Below are positions 50,717-59,956 of a stretch of 64,000 nt of DNA, piece after piece. The stretch lies in assembly GCF_002259795.1 (NCBI RefSeq), contig NZ_MWXA01000007.1, positions 62,001 through 126,000 on the forward strand, in the 5' to 3' direction. A program made the translations under genes and the position numbers. This stretch comes from Bifidobacterium aquikefiri. GTDB taxonomy: Bacteria; Actinomycetota; Actinomycetes; Actinomycetales; Bifidobacteriaceae. Under the pieces are notes generated by a model. That model did no database searches. It had not been told where the DNA came from and worked only from the letters and a program-made list of their open reading frames with translations. How positions within the stretch are numbered: position 1 is the first letter of the stretch; every line of letters begins with the position of its first letter.

Positions 50717-52348
50717 TCAGCGAAAATTCGCATGAGGAATTGCATTGAGCAGCTTCTTTGTGTATTCCGACTGTGGATCGTTGAACACCGTCTCGATGCT
50801 TCCCTGTTCCTGAACCGTTCCCTTGTAGAGCACCACAACGTTGTCGCAAAAGTATCGTGCCACGCCAAGATCGTGGGTAATCAGAAGATAGGTGTATCCA
50901 AACTCCTGCTGCAGCTTTCGCAGCAGCGACAGTATCTGATTCTGGACAAGCACATCCAGGGCAGAGACTGCCTCGTCCAGAATCAGCATCTTGGGGTGGA
51001 TCGCCAGTGCGCGCGCTATGGCGATACGTTGCCGCTGGCCTCCGGAAAGCTGATCCGGTCTCCTGTGTGCGAATGCATGTGGCAGATCAACGTAGTCAAG
51101 CAGCGTGAGGACCCTGTTGCTGCGTTCTTCCGCGCTTCCCTCTCCCACAATGTTCAAGGGTTCCTGAATCAGATCCATCACGGTATACGAAGGATCGAGA
51201 CTGGCATAGGGGTTCTGGAACACCGGCTGAAGGTATGTTCGCATCACTTTCATGGCTTCTCGGTCACCTGCATCGACAAGGTTGCCATCAACGATGATTC
51301 TACCCGAAGATGGCTGTTCCAGACCGAGGATCATGCGTGCCAGTGTGGTTTTACCCGATCCGGATTCACCGACCAGGGCCGTCGTCGTGCCTTTCGGCAC
51401 TGTAAACGAAATATGGTTCGAAGCCAGAATCTCCTGTTTATGGAAACTACCCATCGTGAACAGCTTGGACACATCATCCACAAATAAAGCTGGCTGCATA
51501 TCATCCGGCTTCGTGAGCGTGCGCTCGCCTTGGCTTCCATGGCTCAGGGCAACATCCGAGCTGATGAGCCTCTTCGTATATTCCTGTTGCGGATGCAGCA
51601 CTATCTGCTCGGCAGTACCTGACTCAATGATTCGGCCATCATGCATCACTCCGATGTGGTCTGCCCTTTCGGCTGCCAGACCAAGATTGTGGGTGATGAA
51701 GAGCAGTGTGATTCCTCGATTCTTCACGAGCGATACCATATGATCAAGAATCGTCTTCTGAACCGTCACATCCAATGCACTGGTTGGTTCATCGGCGATG
51801 ATGAGCGCAGGATTTCTTGATATCGCGATGGCAATGAGGATTCTCTGGCACATGCCTCCTGAAAATTCGTGCGGGAATTGATGCATTCTCCGTTCAGGAT
51901 CGTCAATGCCCACCTCGCTCATCAAGGTGATGGTGGCTCGTCTGGCCTCTTTTCTGCTCACTTGTCCACCAGCCAGCAAAGCGTCCTCAATCTGCTTTCC
52001 CACTCTCATCGAAGGATTGAGATTGGTCATAGGATCCTGAGGAACATAGCCAAGATGGTCGCGACGGAATTCCCATCGAGACTTGTCTTGCAAGGCATTG
52101 GTCTGAGTGCCAAATATCGAGATATCTCCACTGAGTATCTTCTCGTCACTGGCATAGAGGCCAAGGATCGTTGAGAGGAATGTTGATTTTCCTGATCCAG
52201 AGGCGCCAACAACCGCATAGATCTCACCTTTGCCGACGCTAAGATCAACGCCGTGAAGCACTTCCTTCTCGCCGTACGCAACGGTGAGGCCCTGGACGCT
52301 TACGGCAGGAGCCGAATCACTCGCTTCGACCTTGGTATTCGTTTGCAT
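50717..52348 (-). CDS. Peptide ABC transporter, fused double ATPase (DppD-DppF type)
   Basis: 543 residues from the ATG at 52348 (AAAGGAG). Two nucleotide-binding domains in one chain. First: Walker A GASGSGKST, signature FSGGMCQR, Walker B LIIADEPTSALD. Second (~290-540): GESGSGKTT, LSGGQRQR, LILDEAVSALD, with Ala where Pro is usual. Each domain has the oligopeptide-type C-terminal extension. It powers import through the adjacent permeases. Confidence 0.93.
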   Translation of the reverse strand: MQTNTKVEASDSAPAVSVQGLTVAYGEKEVLHGVDLSVGKGEIYAVVGASGSGKSTFLSTILGLYASDEKILSGDISIFGTQTNALQDKSRWEFRRDHLGYVPQDPMTNLNPSMRVGKQIEDALLAGGQVSRKEARRATITLMSEVGIDDPERRMHQFPHEFSGGMCQRILIAIAISRNPALIIADEPTSALDVTVQKTILDHMVSLVKNRGITLLFITHNLGLAAERADHIGVMHDGRIIESGTAEQIVLHPQQEYTKRLISSDVALSHGSQGERTLTKPDDMQPALFVDDVSKLFTMGSFHKQEILASNHISFTVPKGTTTALVGESGSGKTTLARMILGLEQPSSGRIIVDGNLVDAGDREAMKVMRTYLQPVFQNPYASLDPSYTVMDLIQEPLNIVGEGSAEERSNRVLTLLDYVDLPHAFAHRRPDQLSGGQRQRIAIARALAIHPKMLILDEAVSALDVLVQNQILSLLRKLQQEFGYTYLLITHDLGVARYFCDNVVVLYKGTVQEQGSIETVFNDPQSEYTKKLLNAIPHANFR

Positions 52349-52359
52349 GTCAACTCCTT

Positions 52360-53253
52360 TCATTGCAAGCAATCCTTGACGGCGTCCCCGAGGATGTTGA
52401 AGCTCAGACATATGACTGCAATCATCAGACCGGGGAAAATGCCCATGTATGGATCCACGCTGACATATTGCTGCGCATCGGAAAGCATCACTCCAAGACT
52501 GGGCGTCGGCGGCTGAATACCCAAACCCAGGAATGAAAGCACCGATTCTCCAAGTACAGCTGCAGGAACGATGATCGTATCCTGCACGATGATTGCAGGA
52601 AGGATGTTCCGTAGAATGTGCCGATACAGAGTCCGCTGCTTCGTTGAATTCATGGTGTAGGACGCGACGACATAATCCAACGCAGAAACTCGAAGGACTT
52701 CTCCGCGAACGATTCGAATCATCTGCGGTACATGGGCAATTCCCAGAGCTATCACCACGTTATTGAGACTTGCGCCACGAATGGCAGCAAGGCCAACGGC
52801 GATGATGAGCGAGGGGAAGGAGAGCATGATATCGGTGATTCGTGAGATTATCCCGTCACAGAACTTCCACTGGCCAGCCATGAGTCCAAGCGGCACGCCG
52901 ATCACGTCGCAAAAGACGACGGTCAGCACACCAACAAGAAGTGAAGCTCGCATGCCGAACAGGATTCTCGTAAATATGTCACGTCCAAGATTGTCGGTTC
53001 CCAGCGGGTAGCCAACCGTGCCAGGAATTTGGTACACCGCCGAGAGATTCGTCTTGTCTGGCGAATAGGGAGCTATGATATTGGCACTCAATGCCACGAG
53101 AATAATGATGAGGCATAAGCTCAGACCAATGATTCCCGTTGGGGAATGCAGAAGCCTGTTCCAGAAGCCCCGCTGCCGTGAGGCATCGGCAGTGCTGATG
53201 GCGGCCGCTGTTCCACGGGTTTTCTTTGAAGAGGATTTGGTGAGGAAATTCAT
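52360..53253 (-). CDS. Peptide ABC transporter permease (DppC type)
   Basis: 297 residues, about six membrane segments. A typical DppC start with an N-terminal span (GIIGLSLCLIIILVALSA), then HPLGTDNLGRDIF-type YPLGTDNLGRDIFTRIL. The EAA loop with the conserved Gly is near VRGEVLRVSALDYV. Overlaps DppB by four bases, and is 11 bp before the ATPase gene. Confidence 0.92.
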   Translation of the reverse strand: MNFLTKSSSKKTRGTAAAISTADASRQRGFWNRLLHSPTGIIGLSLCLIIILVALSANIIAPYSPDKTNLSAVYQIPGTVGYPLGTDNLGRDIFTRILFGMRASLLVGVLTVVFCDVIGVPLGLMAGQWKFCDGIISRITDIMLSFPSLIIAVGLAAIRGASLNNVVIALGIAHVPQMIRIVRGEVLRVSALDYVVASYTMNSTKQRTLYRHILRNILPAIIVQDTIIVPAAVLGESVLSFLGLGIQPPTPSLGVMLSDAQQYVSVDPYMGIFPGLMIAVICLSFNILGDAVKDCLQ

Positions 53254-54203
53254 TGCTGGCCTCCCACTGCAATGCGCGGATCGAGATAGGAATACAGCAC
53301 GTCCACAACGAAGTTGATCAGGATGTAGGCAACCGTGATGATGAGCACGACAATCTGAATGACGGGATAATCGCGAGAGAAGACACTATCGAGGATCATC
53401 TTGCCAAATCCAGGCAGCCCGAAGATGGATTCAGTCACCACGGCACCTGCAAGAAGGCTCCCCAGTTGGAGCCCGACGATGGTGACGACAACACCCAATG
53501 AGTTGCGGATTCCATAGGAGAAGAGAATGCGGGCGGGACTGATGCTTTTTGCACGCGCAGTCGTGATGTAATCGGAGGCCATGGTCTTTTTCATCGAAGT
53601 CTTCATCTGCCGAGCGATGGCGGCAACCAATTGGAAGGCGAGCACACTGGCAGGGAGAATCAGATGATATATGCTCTGCCCAACGTTGACGAATGGTGAG
53701 ACATAGCCCGAGGCAGGGAAAAGACGAAGACTTACGCACAGAACCTGTATTGCCAGCATTCCCAGCCAGAAGTTGGGAATCGAAAGGCCAGCGACCGATA
53801 TGCCGTCGACAATCCACGACGGCCAATGGGCATCGTAGCGCTGCGCAATCACGCCGAGAAGGATTCCGAATACCACAGCCAGAACTATGGCCATGAAAGA
53901 AAGCTCAAGGGTGACGGGAATCGTCGTTGCCAGCATGCCATTGACGGAAGAGCCGGTTCGCAGCGACACACCGAAATTGCCATGGAGGCAACGACCGATA
54001 AACCGTACATACTGAATCCATAGAGGCTGATCGAGACCCATCTGCGCTCTCGCAGCGGCAAGTCTCTCAGGCGTTGCCTCCTCACCGGCAAGAGCCAGGG
54101 CAGGATCGCCTGGCAGCATGCGAGCGACCAAGAAGACAAGTATTGACGAAACAACAATTGCTATTGCGGATTGCCACAATCGAGTGACCATGTATTTCAG
54201 CAT
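53250..54203 (-). CDS. Peptide ABC transporter permease (DppB type)
   Basis: 317 residues, six membrane segments. The N-terminal MLKYMVTRLWQSAIAIV and the periplasmic-type helix ERLAAARAQMGLDQPL are hallmarks of DppB. The EAA-like loop reads MASDYITTARAKSISPAR. It pairs with DppC; the start lies 13 bases after the binding-protein gene's stop. Confidence 0.92.
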   Translation of the reverse strand: MLKYMVTRLWQSAIAIVVSSILVFLVARMLPGDPALALAGEEATPERLAAARAQMGLDQPLWIQYVRFIGRCLHGNFGVSLRTGSSVNGMLATTIPVTLELSFMAIVLAVVFGILLGVIAQRYDAHWPSWIVDGISVAGLSIPNFWLGMLAIQVLCVSLRLFPASGYVSPFVNVGQSIYHLILPASVLAFQLVAAIARQMKTSMKKTMASDYITTARAKSISPARILFSYGIRNSLGVVVTIVGLQLGSLLAGAVVTESIFGLPGFGKMILDSVFSRDYPVIQIVVLIITVAYILINFVVDVLYSYLDPRIAVGGQQ

Positions 54204-54216
54204 GTACGATGCTCGC

Positions 54217-55872
54217 TTACTTGGCTAGAAATGCTGCATGCGAGACACGAAGCACTCCATCGCCATAGACATACACGCCTGCGATCTTCTTGCTCACACC
54301 AGTGAGGTAACGCATGCGATAGAGGTAGATGTACGGATCGTCTTCACGAAGTTGCTGTGATGCTTCACCGTAGAGTTTGGAGCGCTTGGTAAGATCATTG
54401 GTCGATGCTGCCTCGGTGAGCAGCGAATCCACGGTCTTATTGCTGTAGCCTGCATAATTCATCGCTGCGCCGGTCTTGAAGAAACTCGTGACATTGCCAT
54501 CTGGATCGATTCTTCCCGACCAGCCAAGCTGCGCTGCATCTCCATACGTACCCTGATCGACGTTCGAGAGCAATGTCGTATATTCCACAGGATCGATCTC
54601 AAGGTCAAAACCGCCGGCCTTGACCTGAGATTGAATCGCCTGCATGAGCTGCTCGTTGAGAGACGTGTTCGTCACTTGGACCTTGATCTTGTAAGGCGTG
54701 GTGACACCTGCCTCTTTCAGCAGCTTTTTCGCCTTGGCAGGGTCATACTTCACACAGGTGTTGCTCGCCTTGGAAGCGTAAGGACTTTCGGGAGAGATGA
54801 AGGAACAGGCAGATTCATACATGCCGCCGAAAACACTGTTGACGAGTTGGGTTCGGTTGATGGACATGTCAAGCGCCTCACGAATCTTGGCATTCTTGGC
54901 GATGGGCGAATCTATCTGCTGCGTGGGCTGACCCACTCCCTTGGCGTTTGCAAGGTTGATGTATATGCCCTGGTTGCCTAGAGAGAGAACAGACATCAGA
55001 CTGAGCGCGGAATTGCCCTTGACTGAGCTGGCATCCTGGGGTGTAAGGGAGTCAGCAACCTGAATGTCACCGGACTTGAGGTTCTGAGCGCGAATGGATG
55101 CATCGGTGATGATCTTGTACTCGATCTTGTCGAAGTGGACATCCTTCGCATCATAATAGTTGGGATCCTTCTCAAGGGTGATGCTGGTCGATGGAACGCG
55201 CTGCACCACCTTGTAGGCTCCCACGCAGACTGGTGCCGAAGCGAAATTATCACCCAGACTGTCAAGTGCCTTCGGAGACATGATCATTCCGGCACGATCC
55301 GCAAGCACAGCCGTAAGGGGTGCATATGGCTTGGATAGGTCAATCTGAACGCTATATTCGCCCGTTGCGGAAACCTTGGTGATGGGACCAAGCTCTGTCT
55401 TGCGCGCGGATGCCTTGTTGGTCAGATCGCGTTCGAGCGTCTTTACCACTGCAGCGGCATTGAATGCCGTGCCATCACCGAATTTCACGCCTTTGCGTAC
55501 ATTGAACGAATATGTCAGACCATCACTGGAAATCTTCGGCTTGCCCGAAGCCAGCAACGGCACTGTTTCATCCTTGCTGTTGATGTCATAGAGCTTTTCG
55601 CAGGTATTCTGGAACACATATCTCGAATACAGTGAAGATGAGAGCGTCGGATCGAGTTTGTCGGGATCAGAGGAAAGACCGATGGTCAGTGTGCCACCAT
55701 TCTTGATTTTCTGATTGCCGATTGCGATACCGGTCACTTCTTTGGAAACTGACTTTTGAGCATCGGAATTCGTTGCGTTGTTCTGGACTGCACTTCCGCA
55801 TCCAGCCGAGAATCCCAACACCATAGATGCAGCAGCAACGGCAGTTAATATTTTGATTGCAGATTTCTGCAT
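54217..55872 (-). CDS. Peptide-binding lipoprotein of the ABC transporter (SBP family 5)
   Basis: 551 residues from the ATG at 55872 (GGGGAGATGAA). Lipobox GFSAGC, with Cys25 the lipid site. Family-5 signature near LSSDPDKLDPTLSSSLYSRY and NVRKGVKFGDGTAFNAAAVV. The length is normal. It captures di- or oligopeptides outside the membrane. First gene of the operon; a GntR-type palindrome lies in its promoter. With the downstream GGT, gamma-glutamyl peptides are a reasonable guess for cargo. Confidence 0.93.
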   Translation of the reverse strand: MQKSAIKILTAVAAASMVLGFSAGCGSAVQNNATNSDAQKSVSKEVTGIAIGNQKIKNGGTLTIGLSSDPDKLDPTLSSSLYSRYVFQNTCEKLYDINSKDETVPLLASGKPKISSDGLTYSFNVRKGVKFGDGTAFNAAAVVKTLERDLTNKASARKTELGPITKVSATGEYSVQIDLSKPYAPLTAVLADRAGMIMSPKALDSLGDNFASAPVCVGAYKVVQRVPSTSITLEKDPNYYDAKDVHFDKIEYKIITDASIRAQNLKSGDIQVADSLTPQDASSVKGNSALSLMSVLSLGNQGIYINLANAKGVGQPTQQIDSPIAKNAKIREALDMSINRTQLVNSVFGGMYESACSFISPESPYASKASNTCVKYDPAKAKKLLKEAGVTTPYKIKVQVTNTSLNEQLMQAIQSQVKAGGFDLEIDPVEYTTLLSNVDQGTYGDAAQLGWSGRIDPDGNVTSFFKTGAAMNYAGYSNKTVDSLLTEAASTNDLTKRSKLYGEASQQLREDDPYIYLYRMRYLTGVSKKIAGVYVYGDGVLRVSHAAFLAK

Positions 55873-55927
55873 TTCATCTCCCCTTTTTTTATCAAACAGC
55901 CCATGACGTGGTACGTGTGCTGTTGAT

Positions 55928-55957
55928 TGCATACTGTATACAATGATGTTGTTTCAA
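55928..55957 (-). promoter_or_regulatory. Promoter and GntR-type operator of the peptide/GGT operon
   Basis: On the minus strand TTGAAA (55952-55957) and TATGCA (55928-55933) with an 18-base spacer. The spacer contains TTGTATACAG, with the perfect palindrome TGTATACA at 55935-55942. Sites of this form are common for FCD/GntR regulators, and occupation would block RNA polymerase. 55958-56307 has no gene apart from the repeat at 56042. Confidence 0.55.
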
Positions 55958-56041
55958 TTGTTACCAATGGATAACACCACAATTCACATCGTTAACTTTG
56001 TGCATACGAAATGTGCGATCGAGGGTATACCACAGGTTGTG

Positions 56042-56141
56042 CCTTGGAAGTCAGTTTTCACCCGAATTTGCTCGAAACGCGACTTCCAAAGCACAATCTG
56101 CTCAATCTGCACAACATTCGATGGGAAACGACCGGACGCAC
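56042..56141 (+). repeat. Two-copy 100-base intergenic element, copy A
   Basis: Gapless relative of 47970-48069 (minus). GGAAGTC / GACTTCC forms a 7-bp stem around CGAATTTGCTCG. Both copies are open in the same frame (SQ.S.EFAR ... AQHS.GNDR), but most differences are amino-acid changing and there is no ribosome site, so coding is doubtful. Confidence 0.75.
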
Positions 56142-56307
56142 ATTGTTGCCGTAAAAGATCTGGAGATCGATACAAGTGTGCCCAGCCCGTTCGAGTTGTG
56201 GAAACTCCTCGAAAAGGCTGGGCGCACTGATCCTATGTGGATCCATTCATGATTGAGCAGATTGAGCAGTCAGAATCGCAGCGGAAACCAACTGCCGACA
56301 CACAAGG

Positions 56308-57708
56308 CTACAGCACTGCCTGAAGCACGAAATCAAGCACGAAGAGCAAAGCTACAATCCAAATGACGATGTTGACTTCCTTGGCCTTGCGCTTGAAGGT
56401 CATGGTAAGGCAATAGACCAGGAAGCCCGCTGCGATGCCATAGGAAATCGAGTAGGCAAACGCCATGAACACCGACGTGAAGAAGGCAGGAATTGCTTCG
56501 GTGATGTCGTCCCACTTGATTTCGCGGAACGAGCTCATCATCATGCAGCCAACGAGCACAAGCACTGGAGCTGTTGCCGCAGAAGGGATTGCGGAAACAA
56601 CGGGTGCAAGGAAGGCGCTCAATGCGAAGCAGATTGAAACCACAACCGAGGTTAGACCTGTACGGCCGCCAGCGGCGATGCCTGCTGCAGATTCAACGTA
56701 GGTGGTGGTGTTTGACGTTCCAATGAGAGCACCGACTGATGTTGCCGTTGCATCTGCGAAGAGAGCCTTGTCCATCTTTGAACTGAAACCGGAACCGTTC
56801 TCAAGCGCTTCCTCATCAGCCTGCGAGAAGATACCGGAACGACGGCCAGTACCAACGAAGGTGCCGATGGTGTCGAAGGTATCAGAGAGAGAGAACGCGA
56901 AGATCGTGATGATCACGATAGGAAGCTTTGCCGGGTCAGAGAACAGAGAACCGAAACCTGCGTGGGTGAAGATAGCCAGGAAGGTCTGTGGAAGCTCGGT
57001 GAATGACTGGCCAAGATTGGTTGCCGCACTCATTGTCGTGACACCCATGGGAATACCGATGATGGATGTCAACGCGATGGCAATGACAAAGCCGCCTTTA
57101 TTGATGAATGAAAGGCGGCCTTTGAACTTGAACACCAAGAAGAATATGGCGAGCAGCAGTCCAATAAGGAACAAAACGGTGGTGCTGGTATTGAATATGG
57201 TCAGACCAGGGTTGGCGAGTGCCGGTGCCGTCTTGTCTGGACTGAATTTGATGATGCCGACATTGAGCAGCCCAACATAGGCGATGAAGATACCGATACC
57301 GCCGCCGATTGCGTGCTGAAGCATTGGCGGAATTGACTTGATGATCAGCTTTCTGATCTTGGTGGCTGTGATGATGATGTTGATCAGACCACAGATGAAC
57401 ACCATGCTCAAAGTCTCTTGCCATGTGAAGCCGAGACCCTTCACGACGGTGAAGGTGAAGAAGGCATTCAGACCCATTCCAGGAGCCAGAGCATAGGGCA
57501 CGTTTGCGACCAAGCCCATGACGAGCGTACCGATGATGGATGCGATGATTGTTGCGAGAAATACTGCTCCCCAAGGCATTCCCGTTTTAGAAAGTACTTC
57601 TGGATTTACCGCGATGATGTATGCCATTGCGAAGAAGGTTGTGATACCTGCAACCACTTCTGTTGAGACGCTAGTCCCGTTCTCCTTCAATTTGAAGAAC
57701 CTGTCCAT
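56308..57708 (-). CDS. AzgA-type hypoxanthine/guanine/adenine permease (NCS2)
   Basis: 466 residues, about 12-13 membrane segments. A proton-coupled purine base importer. The opening GITTFFAMAYIIAVNP and YALAPGMGLNAFFTF are AzgA/PbuG hallmarks; SDTFDTIGTFVGTGRR and the TSNTTTYVESAAGIAAGGRTG core contain the conserved substrate-site Asp/Thr region. GGGAGAAGAGAGT before the ATG. Exact purine preference cannot be told. Confidence 0.92.
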   Translation of the reverse strand: MDRFFKLKENGTSVSTEVVAGITTFFAMAYIIAVNPEVLSKTGMPWGAVFLATIIASIIGTLVMGLVANVPYALAPGMGLNAFFTFTVVKGLGFTWQETLSMVFICGLINIIITATKIRKLIIKSIPPMLQHAIGGGIGIFIAYVGLLNVGIIKFSPDKTAPALANPGLTIFNTSTTVLFLIGLLLAIFFLVFKFKGRLSFINKGGFVIAIALTSIIGIPMGVTTMSAATNLGQSFTELPQTFLAIFTHAGFGSLFSDPAKLPIVIITIFAFSLSDTFDTIGTFVGTGRRSGIFSQADEEALENGSGFSSKMDKALFADATATSVGALIGTSNTTTYVESAAGIAAGGRTGLTSVVVSICFALSAFLAPVVSAIPSAATAPVLVLVGCMMMSSFREIKWDDITEAIPAFFTSVFMAFAYSISYGIAAGFLVYCLTMTFKRKAKEVNIVIWIVALLFVLDFVLQAVL

Positions 57709-58078
57709 ACTCTCTTCTCCCTACTTATAGATGTGTTGGACAAAGAGAGCATATCACCGGCAATAGCCCGCAATTGTTGCCGCTCACACTGGAATGTGCG
57801 TTAGGTCACACATCAAGGTGGTGAGCTCGAAATATTTGTAAAGAGAAATTAACATATGCCGGAATTCTCAGCAGAGTCTCAACGGCAGGAATCAGAATTC
57901 ACCGAATTTCGCAGCACTGTGAACCCTCAAATTTGGTGACGGACGTCTCTGTAATTATTTTGTTGCCTGTGTTTCAAATTCGGAAAAATAATCGTTGATA
58001 TATCAACACCGAAATCATCGTATACTCGGAGAAACCCGAGATCAGGCAGCAAAATAATCTGCAAGGGCCAAAATCGCA
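57709..58078. other. Intergenic, no gene seen
   Basis: An AT-rich gap between the purine permease start and the pst terminator. A possible -10 (TATAAG, minus) sits near 57725 without a convincing -35. I looked for a purine riboswitch core and did not find it. A small CTCGG/CCGAG hairpin lies at about 58026-58041. Confidence 0.5.
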
Positions 58079-58107
58079 GAAAATCCACGCCTTTGGCATG
58101 GATTTTC
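58079..58107 (-). terminator. Terminator hairpin after pstB
   Basis: GAAAATCCACGCC pairs with GGCATGGATTTTC (one G-T pair) across a 3-base loop, 31 bases after the pstB stop. On the minus strand a short ATTTT lies 4 bases on. Probable end of the pst operon. Confidence 0.75.
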
Positions 58108-58137
58108 TTGCGCGAAGCGCTCATGCAGCGCGCGCGA

Positions 58138-58917
58138 TCATCCGAAACGACCGGAGATGTAGCGTTCGGTGTCCTTCTCCACAGGATTGGAGAAGATTGT
58201 CGTCGTGTCATTCATCTCGACCAAATGACCAGGCTCCCCAACCGCTCGCAGATTGAAGAATGCGGTGTAATCAGAAACACGAGCGGCCTGTTGCATGTTA
58301 TGCGTAACGATGACGATCGTGTAGTCCTTCTTCAGCTCGTTGATCAGATCCTCGACGGCAAGCGTCGAAATGGGATCCAGAGCGGAGCAAGGCTCATCCA
58401 TAAGCAGCACCTGCGGATGCACTGCTACTGCGCGGGCAATGCACAGACGCTGCTGCTGACCACCCGAAAGACCAATGCCCGGGTTGCCCAGACGATCCTT
58501 GACTTCTTCCCACAGATTCGCGCCGCGCAAGGCCCACTCAACCAGATCATCCGCATCCGACTGCTTGAGACGACGATTGTTCAGACGAACGCCTGCAAGC
58601 ACATTGTCGCGAATCGACATGGTGGGGAATGGGTTTGGACGCTGGAAGACCATGCCAATATCACGACGAACCGAGACAGGATCAATGTCCTGTGCATACA
58701 GATTCTGACCTTCCAGAAGCACCTCACCCTTGACATATGCACCAGGAATGATCTCGTGCATACGATCCAGGGTTCGTAAGACCGTTGACTTGCCGCAGCC
58801 GGACGGGCCGATGAAGGCGGTGACCTTGTTTGGTTCGATGGCCATATTCACATCTTCAACTGCGAGAAACTTCCCGTAGTAGACGTTCAGATGATTAACA
58901 TCTATGCGTTGTCCCAT
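58138..58917 (-). CDS. pstB: Phosphate ABC transporter ATPase
   Basis: 259 residues. Walker [10 protein letters not shown], signature [17 protein letters not shown], Walker [13 protein letters not shown]. Drives phosphate uptake and helps signal sufficiency to the SenX3/RegX3 pair. AAAGGAAC lies before the ATG. Last gene of the pst unit. Confidence 0.97.
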   Translation of the reverse strand: MGQRIDVNHLNVYYGKFLAVEDVNMAIEPNKVTAFIGPSGCGKSTVLRTLDRMHEIIPGAYVKGEVLLEGQNLYAQDIDPVSVRRDIGMVFQRPNPFPTMSIRDNVLAGVRLNNRRLKQSDADDLVEWALRGANLWEEVKDRLGNPGIGLSGGQQQRLCIARAVAVHPQVLLMDEPCSALDPISTLAVEDLINELKKDYTIVIVTHNMQQAARVSDYTAFFNLRAVGEPGHLVEMNDTTTIFSNPVEKDTERYISGRFG

Positions 58918-58975
58918 ATTTGTTCCTTTACTTCACGATCCCTGCTGGAATCAGTGATGACACAGTCTTCAAAGT

Positions 58976-59956
58976 TTAGTTTTCAGTCTTTACCGCGAAA
59001 AGCTTGGCTACCAGACGACCAATCAGATTCAGCAACAGCACGATGATGATCAGCACCAAGGCCGCTGCCCAGGCACGTTCCATGCGAATCTGTGGCAGGC
59101 ACGGAGGAGTCGCCTGCAGCGCTGTGGCCGAGCAAGTGGCCAGTCCCTGCGAATACTCCTGATAGACATACACAGGCAAGGTGGTCATGCGGCCGCTGAA
59201 GAGATTCAAGTTCGTCGTCGAGATAAAGCCCGCAGCAATGAGCAGTGGAGCGGTTTCACCGATAACACGTGCAATGGCAAGAATCACACCGGATACGATG
59301 CCGGGAAGTGCGGTTCTGAGCACAATCTTCGTAATCGTTCGCTGCTTGGTAACGCCAAGCGCATAGGCAGCCTCGCGAAGGTCATTGGGAACTATCTTCA
59401 ACATTTCCTCGGAAGTCTTGACCACGGTCGGAATCATCAACAGCGAGAGGGCAACCGAACCGACAAATCCATTCACCGTTCCCGGCCCGACCAAGGTGTT
59501 GAACAGAGCGTATGCAAACAGGCCAGCAACGATGGAGGGGATGCCGCTCATCACGTCAACCAACAGACCGATGGCGCGGGCGAGACCACCATTGTGTGAG
59601 TACTCGACCAGGTAGACTGCACACATCAAACCAAGCGGAATCGAGATGATCATCGAGCCAAGGGTCACCAGGAGCGTGCCAATGATGGCATGCACAATGC
59701 CGCCATAACCGCCACTAGGCGTTGCATTGCCGCCAACGACACCAGACATGTTGTAGCTCAGGAAGTTGAGATTCAACCGGGCTACACCCGATGAAATCGT
59801 CGTCCAGAGTACCGAGACAAGCGGTATCAAAGCAATGACGAATGCCGCGATGATGAAAACCCTCATCGTCCAGTCCTTGCGCTTGCGTGCGGCAATGTAG
59901 GATCTGGTCGGCTTGAACTTATCGAAGTCAATCGTTGGATGAGAATCAGACATCAT
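58976..59956 (-). CDS. pstA: Phosphate ABC transporter permease
   Basis: 326 residues, six membrane segments. PstA features: SIPLGLMCAVYLVEYS, SGIPSIVAGLFAYA and the EAA loop EMLKIVPNDLREAAYALG. Overlaps pstC by four bases (ATGA). Confidence 0.96.
   Translation of the reverse strand: MMSDSHPTIDFDKFKPTRSYIAARKRKDWTMRVFIIAAFVIALIPLVSVLWTTISSGVARLNLNFLSYNMSGVVGGNATPSGGYGGIVHAIIGTLLVTLGSMIISIPLGLMCAVYLVEYSHNGGLARAIGLLVDVMSGIPSIVAGLFAYALFNTLVGPGTVNGFVGSVALSLLMIPTVVKTSEEMLKIVPNDLREAAYALGVTKQRTITKIVLRTALPGIVSGVILAIARVIGETAPLLIAAGFISTTNLNLFSGRMTTLPVYVYQEYSQGLATCSATALQATPPCLPQIRMERAWAAALVLIIIVLLLNLIGRLVAKLFAVKTEN

Noticed and set aside
55998-56252. 84-codon plus-strand gene and its relative at 47796-48128 (minus)
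   Set aside because: The shared peptide covers only the 100-base repeat; the flanks differ, ribosome sites are absent and most substitutions change residues. Kept as a repeat.
57709-58078. Purine riboswitch before the AzgA-type permease
   Set aside because: No conserved purine aptamer core or paired loops could be found in the leader.
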